Of a stretch of 64,000 nt of DNA, positions 53,856 through 61,392 are shown one piece after another. The position numbers and the translations under genes were made by a program. The DNA lies in contig NZ_JADYVD010000003.1 of NCBI RefSeq assembly GCF_020193575.1, forward strand, positions 1 through 64,000, in the 5' to 3' direction. Source of the DNA: Ensifer sp. IC4062. GTDB lineage: Bacteria > Pseudomonadota > Alphaproteobacteria > Rhizobiales > Rhizobiaceae. Numbering within the stretch: position 1 is the stretch's first letter; each line of letters begins with the position of its first letter. A model generated the notes under the pieces. That model saw only the letters and a program-made list of their open reading frames with translations. It did not search any database and had not been told where the DNA came from.

Positions 53856-54770
53856 ATGGGAAAAAAGATGATGAGGCGCATCGTGTCGAGTTTCTTCTCG
53901 CTCGTCGCGCTCGTGGTTATGGTGTTCTTCCTGTCGCGGCTGACGGGCGATCCGGCAGCCTTGTTCCTGCCGATCGATGCGACGCAGGAAATGCTCGATC
54001 AGTTCCGCGAACTGCATGGCCTCAATGATCCCCTGATCCAGCAGTTCGGACGCTATGTCTGGGACGTCCTGCACCTCGACTTCGGCGACTCGATCCGCAA
54101 GGCGCGTCCTGCGATCGACGTGGTTCTGGAGTCCTTCACCTGGACGCTGCAACTGGCGCTGATCACCATCGCGCTGGTGACCGCGCTCGCCATCACCATA
54201 GGCTCGGTCGCAGCGTTCCGCCCGGGCGGCCTGTTCGATCGTTTCGTCTCACTGGTCTCGCTGATCGGCGCATCGGCACCGGATTTCTGGATCGCGATCG
54301 TCGGCATCGTCGTCTTTTCGATCACGCTCGGCTGGGTTCCGACCTCCGGGACAGGCACGGTCTGGCACTGGATCCTGCCCGTGGCGGTGCTCTTCATCCG
54401 GCCATTCGGCTTGATCCTGCAGGTCGTGCGCGGGTCGATGCTGACGGCGTTCGGATCCGCCTATGTGAAAACGGCGCGCGCCAAGGGCGTCGGAAACCGT
54501 TCCATCATCTTCGTCCATACGCTGCGCAATGCCATGCTGCCGGTGATCACGGTCATCGGCGATCAGGCGGCCGCGATGTTGAACGGCGCGGTTGTCGTCG
54601 AGACGATCTTCGGCTTTCCCGGCGTCGGCAAGCTGATGATCGATTCCATCCTGCAGCGCGACTTCAACGTGATCCTTGCGGCGATTATGGTCACCGCTCT
54701 TGCGATCTTCGTCATGAACCTGCTGATCGACATTGCCTACACATTGCTCGATCCACGCCTCAGGACCTGA
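53856..54770 (+). CDS. ABC transporter permease, DppB/OppB type
   Basis: This 304-residue inner-membrane permease has six helices. Its start (MMRRIVSSFFSLVALVVMVFFLSRLTGDPAALFLP) is typical of DppB, and it has the periplasmic loop LRELHGLNDPLIQQFGRYVWDVL. The EAA loop is YVKTARAKGVGNRSIIFVHTLRNAMLPVITV and the end is VVVETIFGFPGVGKLMIDSI. GGGAG precedes ATG 53856; the longer frame from 53802 would start inside the repeat. It pairs with the next permease to form the channel. Confidence 0.94.
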   Translation: MGKKMMRRIVSSFFSLVALVVMVFFLSRLTGDPAALFLPIDATQEMLDQFRELHGLNDPLIQQFGRYVWDVLHLDFGDSIRKARPAIDVVLESFTWTLQLALITIALVTALAITIGSVAAFRPGGLFDRFVSLVSLIGASAPDFWIAIVGIVVFSITLGWVPTSGTGTVWHWILPVAVLFIRPFGLILQVVRGSMLTAFGSAYVKTARAKGVGNRSIIFVHTLRNAMLPVITVIGDQAAAMLNGAVVVETIFGFPGVGKLMIDSILQRDFNVILAAIMVTALAIFVMNLLIDIAYTLLDPRLRT

Positions 54771-54775
54771 AGGCC

Positions 54776-55708
54776 ATGTCCATGTCCAGTACTTTGCCAT
54801 CCACGCAGATCTCGACCAAACGGCACGGCAAGGCGCATGTGCTCCTCGGCATGCTGTGGCGCGACAAGTTTGCGTTCTTTGCGACCGTCTTCCTCATTCT
54901 AGCGATTCTGTGTGCGCTGTTCGGACCAATGTTGCTGCGCGAGGCCGCCGTCGCCCAAAACCTGCGCGCCCGCAACCTGGCGCCGTTTACCCTCGACAGG
55001 GGCTGGCTCTTCCTGCTTGGAGCCGATGCGCTCGGTCGGCCACTGCTCGCCCGCATCGTCGTCGCTGCGCAAAACACCTTAATGATCGCCGCCGGTGCGG
55101 TCGTCTGTTCCGGCGTTGCCGGTGCGTTGCTTGGCCTCGTTGCGGGTTACTCGTCGGAGCGCGTATCGAACGTGATCATGCGGCTTGCGGACGTGATCAT
55201 GTCCTTTCCGTCGCTACTCCTTGCGGTGATCGTGCTCTACATGCTGGCGCCGTCGGTCGGCAACATCGTGATCGTTCTCGCCATCACGCGGATCCCGGTC
55301 TATCTGCGCACGACCCGGGCCGAGGTTCTCGAAATCCGCCAGCGTATGTTCGTTCAGGCGGCAAAGGTCATGGGAGCGTCGTCCTTACGGATCGTCTTCC
55401 GCCATATCCTGCCCATGGTCGTCCCGACGCTTGTCACCATTGCGACGCTGGACTTTGCCTTCGTCATGCTGGCCGAGTCCTCGCTCTCCTTCCTCGGCAT
55501 CGGCATACAGCCGCCAGAGGTGACCTGGGGCCTGATGGTCGCGCAGGGCAAGCAATACCTCACCAACGCCTGGTGGTTGGCCTTCTGGCCGGGGCTTGCG
55601 ATCATTCTGACGACGCTGTCGCTCAACCTGTTGTCGAACTGGATGCGTGTCGCTCTCGACCCGGCGCAGCGCTGGAGACTGGAAATCGGAGGCCGCAAGA
55701 ATGGCTGA
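54776..55708 (+). CDS. ABC transporter permease, DppC/OppC type
   Basis: This 310-residue second permease has a cytoplasmic N-terminus, an oligopeptide-permease N-terminal region (MLWRDKFAFFATVFLILAILCALFGP) and the DppC signature FLLGADALGRPLLARIVVAAQNTLMI. Its EAA loop is RQRMFVQAAKVMGASSLRIVFRHILPMVVPTL. It follows the first permease by 5 bp and overlaps the ATPase gene by 8 bp. Substrate choice depends on the binding protein. Confidence 0.94.
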   Translation: MSMSSTLPSTQISTKRHGKAHVLLGMLWRDKFAFFATVFLILAILCALFGPMLLREAAVAQNLRARNLAPFTLDRGWLFLLGADALGRPLLARIVVAAQNTLMIAAGAVVCSGVAGALLGLVAGYSSERVSNVIMRLADVIMSFPSLLLAVIVLYMLAPSVGNIVIVLAITRIPVYLRTTRAEVLEIRQRMFVQAAKVMGASSLRIVFRHILPMVVPTLVTIATLDFAFVMLAESSLSFLGIGIQPPEVTWGLMVAQGKQYLTNAWWLAFWPGLAIILTTLSLNLLSNWMRVALDPAQRWRLEIGGRKNG

Positions 55709-57329
55709 GCATCTGCTTGAAGTTCGAAATCTGTCCGTTCAGTTTCATACGGCCGGCGGAACGGTGCATGCGGTGCGCAACATAAGCTGGCATCTCGATC
55801 GCGGCGAGACGCTGGCGATCCTTGGTGAAAGCGGCTCGGGCAAGTCCGTGTCCGCCTCCGCGATCATGAACCTGATCGACATGCCGCCGGGCGAGATCAC
55901 CAGCGGTGAGGTCACCTTCGCCGGCAGGAACCTGCTCGCCATGTCCGATGACGAGCGCCGCGCGATCAACGGCAAGCGGATCGCAATGATCTTCCAAGAC
56001 CCGCTAAGCCATTTGAACCCGGTCTTCACCGTCGGCTGGCAGATCATCGAGGTCATGCGCATTCATGGGATCGCCGCCGACGCGGCACGCGCGCGGGCGC
56101 TCGACCTTCTGAAGCGTGTCGGCATTCCGGCGCCGGAAACGGCGATGCGCAAATATCCGCATCAGTTTTCCGGCGGTCAGCGCCAGCGTCTGATGATCGC
56201 CATGGCGCTTGCGCTCAAACCCGACATCGTGATTGCCGACGAGCCGACGACCGCCCTCGATGTGACGGTGCAGGCTGAAGTGCTTGCCCTCCTTGACGAG
56301 TTGCAGAAGGAAACCGGCCTCGGACTGTTGTTGATCACCCACGACCTCGGTGTCGTGGCCGACATCGCTGACCGGGTGGTCGTGATGAATGCCGGCGAGA
56401 TCGTGGAGACCGGAACGCCGGACGAGGTCTATCACAATCCCAAGCACCCCTATACGCGCAAGCTGATTTCGGCCGCGCCCGGCCGGGGCGAGATGCATGA
56501 ACCGAACGCCGCTGGCGAGCCGCTCCTGAGGGTTGAAAATCTCTGCAAATCCTATGGCTCCTTCAAGGCTTTGAAGGAGGTGTCCTTCACGCTGCAGCCG
56601 GGAGAGACGATGGCGGTCGTCGGGGAAAGCGGATCGGGAAAGTCGACGCTGGCGCGCGCGCTTCTGCGCCTCGACGAAGCGGACTCGGGCCATGCCTATT
56701 GGAACGGCCGTGACCTTTTGAAAATGCCGGCCAAGGAGCTCTACCAGCTCCGGCGGCAGATGCAGATGGTGTTTCAGGATCCGACACAGTCGCTCAATCC
56801 GCGCATGACGGTCTACCAGCTGATATCCGAGGCCTGGGTCATTCATCCCGAGATCCTGCCGAAGGCGCAATGGCGCTCGCGGGTGGAGGAATTGCTGACG
56901 CAGGTGGGCCTCTCGCCCGCCCACGCGGAACGGTATCCGCACCAGTTCTCCGGCGGCCAGCGCCAGAGAATCGCGATCGCCCGTGCGCTGGCGCTCCGAC
57001 CCGAACTCATCGTTTGCGACGAGGCGGTCTCCGCGCTCGACGTGTCCATCCAGGCGCAAGTGATCGCGCTGCTCGACAAGCTCCGGCGCGAACTAGGCAT
57101 CGCCTTCATCTTCATCGCCCACGACCTGCCGGTTGTGCGCGATTTCGCCGATCATGTGATGGTGATGCAGGCGGGCGAATGCGTCGAAGTCGGCACGGTC
57201 AGGCAGATCTTCGAAAACCCTCAGCGCGACTATACGCGCCGTCTGCTCGACGCCGGTCTCGACCCGGACCCGCGTGTCCAGGCCGCGCGTCGCATGCCGA
57301 AGGTGCGGGCCGGACTCGAAGTGGGCTGA
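55701..57329 (+). CDS. fused dual ABC ATPase (DppD-DppF type) of the importer
   Basis: This 542-residue protein contains two complete ATPase domains in one chain. The first spans about 1-260 (Walker A GESGSGKSVSASAI, signature FSGGQRQRLMIAMALAL, Walker B IVIADEPTTALD). The second spans about 285-530 (GESGSGKSTLARALL, FSGGQRQRIAIARALAL, LIVCDEAVSALD). Each ends with the C-terminal oligopeptide-transporter extension (NPKHPYTRKLIS; NPQRDYTRRLLDAG). One gene therefore supplies both motor subunits that DppD and DppF provide in E. coli. It is the last gene of the importer, with GGAGG upstream of ATG 55701. Confidence 0.94.
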   Translation: MAEHLLEVRNLSVQFHTAGGTVHAVRNISWHLDRGETLAILGESGSGKSVSASAIMNLIDMPPGEITSGEVTFAGRNLLAMSDDERRAINGKRIAMIFQDPLSHLNPVFTVGWQIIEVMRIHGIAADAARARALDLLKRVGIPAPETAMRKYPHQFSGGQRQRLMIAMALALKPDIVIADEPTTALDVTVQAEVLALLDELQKETGLGLLLITHDLGVVADIADRVVVMNAGEIVETGTPDEVYHNPKHPYTRKLISAAPGRGEMHEPNAAGEPLLRVENLCKSYGSFKALKEVSFTLQPGETMAVVGESGSGKSTLARALLRLDEADSGHAYWNGRDLLKMPAKELYQLRRQMQMVFQDPTQSLNPRMTVYQLISEAWVIHPEILPKAQWRSRVEELLTQVGLSPAHAERYPHQFSGGQRQRIAIARALALRPELIVCDEAVSALDVSIQAQVIALLDKLRRELGIAFIFIAHDLPVVRDFADHVMVMQAGECVEVGTVRQIFENPQRDYTRRLLDAGLDPDPRVQAARRMPKVRAGLEVG

Positions 57330-57380
57330 GGATCGTACCGCCGGCAGGTGAGGAGGGGCCTTCGCGCTCGTCCCGATTCG

Positions 57381-57869
57381 TTAGGACCGCAGGAGGAACG
57401 GCTCCTCGAAGAAATGCTCTTCCAGGTTGACGCCATCACCGCCGCGGTCGAGCACCGCGAAATCGGAAACACCCTCCAGCGGCGTCAGGATGCCGTGCCA
57501 GACGTTGCGGGCTATGTTGACCCCTTGGCCCGGTGCCGTCAGGAAGGCACGCGGCTCGCCGGGGCCGGCGGCAGTTTCCTCGGAAACCACGACCAGGAAG
57601 GGATTGTTGCCGAGGGGGATGAAGGCCTGGCTCCCGAGCGGGTGACGCTCAACCATGGTCAATGTCAGGGGCAGTTCGTAAGGCTCGCCGCGCACGATGC
57701 TGATCATCGGGCGTGCCTTTTCGCCCGCGGTCTCGATCCTGGCGAGGTCGTGATAGCGCATGCACTTTCCGCCATTGATCGGAAAGCTGCGGGCGTTCTC
57801 CATTTCGATGACGTCGCCGAAAGGTGCGAAGGCCTCGCGGGTCAACTGTTGAATGGTGATCTCTTTCAT
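57381..57869 (-). CDS. allA: ureidoglycolate lyase
   Basis: This 162-residue cupin-fold enzyme has the family motifs AFAPFGDVIEM, FPINGGKCMRYHDLARIE, ERHPLGSQAFIPL and VNIARNVWHGILTPLEGVSDFAVLDR. It splits ureidoglycolate into glyoxylate and urea at the end of allantoate catabolism. GGAGAG lies 6 nt before ATG 57869. It is 66 bp downstream of the allantoinase/decarboxylase fusion gene, so it probably belongs to the same minus-strand transcript. No allantoicase or allantoate amidohydrolase is in the window, so the middle step must be encoded elsewhere. Confidence 0.92.
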   Translation of the reverse strand: MKEITIQQLTREAFAPFGDVIEMENARSFPINGGKCMRYHDLARIETAGEKARPMISIVRGEPYELPLTLTMVERHPLGSQAFIPLGNNPFLVVVSEETAAGPGEPRAFLTAPGQGVNIARNVWHGILTPLEGVSDFAVLDRGGDGVNLEEHFFEEPFLLRS

Positions 57870-57935
57870 ATACTGCTCTCCACAATCCGCCCAAGACTCG
57901 CAAACGGCTGACGCCGCCTTCCGGTCGCGTGTCCC

Positions 57936-59351
57936 TCAGTTTGGGAGCATGTCCTGGAGGCGGAGGAGCGCGATCCTTTCCACCTGGCGGCATGCCGTGT
58001 CGAACTCGGTTTCGCGGCCGTTGCCGACCCGGGTCTCGAATGCGGCGAGGATCTCGTCCTTGCGCCGTCCCTTGACCGCCATGATGAAGGGAAAGCCGAA
58101 CTTTTCGACATAGGCACTGTTGAGCGTCGTGAACCGCTCGCGCTCACCGTCCGTCAGCGCATCGAGACCGGCCGAGGCCTGCTCGTTCGTGGAGCTCTCG
58201 GTGAGGCGCTTTGCCTGCGCGAGCTTGCCGGCGAGGTCCGGGTGCGCGTTGAGGACCGCCAGACGCTCCTCTTCCGCGGCGCTGCGAAAAACGTGGACGA
58301 GTGCGGCGTGCAGGCCGATTGCCGTATCGTTGGCGGGCGAAAGTTCGCCGGCGAAGGCGCGCTTAGCGATCCACTTCGAATGTTCGAAGACGCCCCCGAA
58401 ACGGGCAACGAAGGCCTCTTCGGAAAGCCGGGAAGGGCGGCCGTCATCGGCCTCGAAGGGATAGATCTTCGCCCAGTGGCGGGCGATGTCGATGCGGCGG
58501 GCAAGCCAGACCTTCTCATGCCCCTTCACATAGTCGAGGAACCGGGCGAGCGCGGCAATCCGACCCGGCCGGCCGGCGAGGCGGCAGTGAAGCCCGATGC
58601 TCATCATTTTCGGCGAGCCAGCGGCGCCCTCTGCGTAGAGAACGTCGAAGCTGTCCTTCAGATAGCTGAAGAACTGGTCGCCGCTGTTGAAGCCTTGCGC
58701 TGTCGCAAAGCGCATGTCGTTGGCGTCGAGCGTGTAGGGAATGACGAGCTGGGGCTTGCCGTCGTGCTCATGCCAGTAGGGGAGGTCGTCGGCATAGGAG
58801 TCGGAGACATAGTCGAAGCCGCCGGCCTCGGTCACCAGATCAAGCGTATTTTCGGAGCAGCGGCCGGTATACCAGCCGCGCGGCCGCTCGCCGGTGACGA
58901 TCGTGTGGAGGCGGATCGCCTCCGCGATCTCGGTCCGCTCCTTTTCGATGCTGAAATCCTTGTGCTCGATCCATTTCAGCCCATGCGAGGCGATTTCCCA
59001 ACCGGCCTCCTGCATCGCCGCGACTTGGGCGGGCGATCGCTTGAGCGCCGTTGCCACGCCATAGACGGTGGCGGGCACATCGCGATCCGTGAACAGGCGG
59101 TGCAGGCGCCAGAAGCCGGCGCGCGCGCCATATTCGTAGATCGATTCCATGTTCCAATGCCGCTGACCCGGCCAGGCTTGCGCGCCGACGATCTCCGACA
59201 GAAAGGCCTCCGATGCCGCATCGCCATGCAGCACACAGTTTTCGCCCCCCTCCTCGTAATTGATCACGAATTGGACGGCGATCCGCGCTCCGTCCGGCCA
59301 GACGGCGCAGGGATTTGGGCCATGACCGTGAAGATCGCGGGGGTATCTCAT
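57936..59351 (-). CDS. bifunctional allantoinase (PuuE) / OHCU decarboxylase (UraD) fusion
   Basis: This 471-residue protein has two domains. The first (about 1-300) is a polysaccharide-deacetylase-fold PuuE-type allantoinase: MRYPRDLHGHGPNP, VQFVINYEEGGENCVLHGD, EIASHGLKWIEH, GWYTGRCSENTL and SIGLHCRLAGRPGR. The second (about 310-471) is OHCU decarboxylase (UraD): FVARFGGVFEHSKWIAKRAF, HPDLAGKLAQAKRLTESSTNEQASAGL and FGFPFIMAVKGRRKDEIL. UraD makes S-allantoin from OHCU and PuuE opens the allantoin ring, so the fusion channels two consecutive steps. ATG 59351 with GGAGGAG upstream is the true start; the longer frame to 60227 crosses uraH and xdhA antisense and is rejected. Confidence 0.95.
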   Translation of the reverse strand: MRYPRDLHGHGPNPCAVWPDGARIAVQFVINYEEGGENCVLHGDAASEAFLSEIVGAQAWPGQRHWNMESIYEYGARAGFWRLHRLFTDRDVPATVYGVATALKRSPAQVAAMQEAGWEIASHGLKWIEHKDFSIEKERTEIAEAIRLHTIVTGERPRGWYTGRCSENTLDLVTEAGGFDYVSDSYADDLPYWHEHDGKPQLVIPYTLDANDMRFATAQGFNSGDQFFSYLKDSFDVLYAEGAAGSPKMMSIGLHCRLAGRPGRIAALARFLDYVKGHEKVWLARRIDIARHWAKIYPFEADDGRPSRLSEEAFVARFGGVFEHSKWIAKRAFAGELSPANDTAIGLHAALVHVFRSAAEEERLAVLNAHPDLAGKLAQAKRLTESSTNEQASAGLDALTDGERERFTTLNSAYVEKFGFPFIMAVKGRRKDEILAAFETRVGNGRETEFDTACRQVERIALLRLQDMLPN

Positions 59352-59519
59352 AAAAGCGGCTCCTCCAGATTTGTCTCTCAGCACAATTCGTAGCGAGAAA
59401 GCCGCCCGCTCATTCCCCCGAAAAAATTTGAAAGTCTCGAAGGCTGAGGCCGCTACACAAGCGCATCTCCCCTCCGGATACTGTCCAATGGAAAGCTGAG
59501 TTCGGGAGGAGCGAAACGC
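59352..59519. promoter_or_regulatory. divergent promoter region of purine-degradation genes
   Basis: This is 168 bp between the puuE-uraD fusion (minus) and uraH (plus). Transcription of both arms must start here, so shared control of the purine island is likely. No clear operator could be picked by eye. Confidence 0.5.
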
Positions 59520-59891
59520 ATGCAATCTCAAGGTGGAAACGCCGGCCGGCTGACGACCCACGTGCTGGACACGGCAAGCGGCAAGCCCGCCAGCAACCTG
59601 CGCATTGAGCTCTACCGGTTCGATGGCGATCGGGCGGAGCATCTCGTCTCCACGAGGACCAACGACGACGGCCGCTGTGACCAGCCGCTGCTTGCCGGCG
59701 AGCGCATGGAAAGCGGGACCTACGAGTTGCGCTTTCACGCCGGCGAATATCTCGGCCCGGCTGCGGAGCGCGGCGCCAATCCCTTCCTGGATGTCATACC
59801 GATCCGCTTCGGGATCGCCGACGAGGCCGCGCACTATCACGTGCCGCTTCTGCTTTCGCCCTATGGCTACTCGACCTACCGCGGGAGCTGA
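59520..59891 (+). CDS. uraH: 5-hydroxyisourate hydrolase (transthyretin-like)
   Basis: This 123-residue enzyme hydrolyses 5-hydroxyisourate, the product of uricase, to OHCU. Catalytic-site elements are visible: [17 protein letters not shown] near the N-terminus (His), the [13 protein letters not shown] segment (Arg), ITVCFRLS-type region replaced by [25 protein letters not shown] sequence (His), and the C-terminal Y-R-G-S tetrapeptide that defines the family. GGGAGGAG precedes ATG 59520. It starts the plus-strand purine operon uraH-xdhA-xdhB-xdhC. Confidence 0.95.
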   Translation: MQSQGGNAGRLTTHVLDTASGKPASNLRIELYRFDGDRAEHLVSTRTNDDGRCDQPLLAGERMESGTYELRFHAGEYLGPAAERGANPFLDVIPIRFGIADEAAHYHVPLLLSPYGYSTYRGS

Positions 59892-59897
59892 TCGGCC

Positions 59898-61379
59898 ATG
59901 ATGACTGAAATCCGCAACACGATCCGCTTCCTGCTGAACGATCGGCTCGCCGAGCTTGCCGACGTTTCGCCGGTCCAGACCCTGCTCGATTTCCTGCGAA
60001 TCGACCGAAACTTGCGCGGAACCAAGGAGGGCTGCGCCGAGGGAGACTGCGGTGCCTGCACCGTGCTCGTCGGCCGGCTTCTTGGAGGCCAATTGAAATA
60101 CGAAACGATCAACGCCTGCATCCGCTTTGTCGGTTCGCTCGATGGCTGTCATGTCGTCACCGTCGATGCACTGGCACAGCCGAATGGCCCGCTTCATCCT
60201 GTGCAGCAGGCGATGGTCGATACGCACGCCTCGCAGTGCGGCTTCTGCACGCCGGGCTTCGTAATGTCGCTTTACGGCCTCTGGATGGAAAATCCGAAGC
60301 CGAGCGTTCAGGAGATCGAAAAGGCACTCCAGGGCAATCTCTGTCGCTGCACCGGCTATGCGGCGATCATTCGTGCGGCGGAAGCGATTTCATCGATCGG
60401 CGAGGTCGGAAAAGATCCGCTCGTTGCGGAGCGCGAAACTATCGGCAGACAGCTTGCCGCGCTTCAGGATGGCCGCCGGGTCGTAATCGGCAAGGAGGCT
60501 GAACGCTTCGTGCTGCCCGCTTCGGTGGACGACTTTGCCGCCGTGCTAGAATCCGACCCGAAAGCGACGATCGTCGCGGGCTCGACCGATGTCGGTCTCT
60601 GGGTAACGAAGTTCATGCGCGACATCGCCCCCGTGGTGCACATCTCGCATCTCGAGGAACTGCGCCGGATCTCCCTCGATGCTGACGGCATCACGCTTGG
60701 GGCCGGTGTCAGCTATACCGAGGCCTGTCCGATGATCGTGGAACACTTCCCGCAAATGCGGGAACTCTGGAACCGGATCGGCGGAGAACAGGTGCGCAAC
60801 ATGGGTACGGTCGGCGGCAATATCGCCAATGGTTCACCGATCGGCGACACGCCGCCGGCACTGATCGCGCTCGGCGCGTCGGTGACGTTGCGCAAGGGCA
60901 CACGGCGTCGAACCCTGCCGCTCGAAGCTTTCTTCATCGAATACGGAAAGCAGGATCGCGAACCCGGCGAATTTGTCGAAACCGTACGCATCCCCTTCCT
61001 CAAGGAGGCGGCCCACTTTGCCGTCTACAAGGTGACGAAGCGCCTGGACGAAGACATTTCCGCCGTTTGCGGTGCCTTTCGTGTGACGCTCGACGGACGG
61101 GGCAAGGTCGCCGAGGCGACGATCGCCTTCGGCGGGATGGCCGGCACGCCGAAGCGCGCTTCGAAGGTGGAGGCAAGGTTGAAAGGCGCGGACTGGAACG
61201 ACGTAACCATTGAAGCCGCGGTGGCCGCGTTTTCCGAGGACTTCACGCCTTTGACCGATTGGCGCGCCTCGGCCGACTACCGCATGCTCGTGGCGAAGAA
61301 CCTGCTCCGCCGCTTTTACCTGGAAACGCGAGAAGCCGGGCACGTCCGGCTTGATCGCGCCATCGCAGTCGCGGTTTAG
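59898..61379 (+). CDS. xdhA: xanthine dehydrogenase small subunit (FeS/FAD)
   Basis: This 493-residue subunit has an N-terminal 2Fe-2S ferredoxin domain (CAEGDCGACTVLVGR), a second 2Fe-2S helical domain (CGFCTPGFVMSLYGLW, NLCRCTGYAAIIRA), a FAD domain from about residue 200 (TIVAGSTDVGLWVTK, NMGTVGGNIANGSPIGDTPPAL) and a C-terminal CO-dehydrogenase flavoprotein domain. It passes electrons from the molybdenum subunit to NAD+. The start ATG 59898 is 6 bp after uraH, with GGGAG upstream. It forms the heterotetramer with XdhB. Confidence 0.96.
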   Translation: MMTEIRNTIRFLLNDRLAELADVSPVQTLLDFLRIDRNLRGTKEGCAEGDCGACTVLVGRLLGGQLKYETINACIRFVGSLDGCHVVTVDALAQPNGPLHPVQQAMVDTHASQCGFCTPGFVMSLYGLWMENPKPSVQEIEKALQGNLCRCTGYAAIIRAAEAISSIGEVGKDPLVAERETIGRQLAALQDGRRVVIGKEAERFVLPASVDDFAAVLESDPKATIVAGSTDVGLWVTKFMRDIAPVVHISHLEELRRISLDADGITLGAGVSYTEACPMIVEHFPQMRELWNRIGGEQVRNMGTVGGNIANGSPIGDTPPALIALGASVTLRKGTRRRTLPLEAFFIEYGKQDREPGEFVETVRIPFLKEAAHFAVYKVTKRLDEDISAVCGAFRVTLDGRGKVAEATIAFGGMAGTPKRASKVEARLKGADWNDVTIEAAVAAFSEDFTPLTDWRASADYRMLVAKNLLRRFYLETREAGHVRLDRAIAVAV

Positions 61380-61392
61380 GGAGATGTGAGCC

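Noticed and set aside
59352..60227. Upstream extension of the allantoinase/OHCU decarboxylase frame (763 codons)
   Set aside because: It runs antisense through uraH and xdhA, and a good ribosome site and typical PuuE N-terminus fix the start at 59351.
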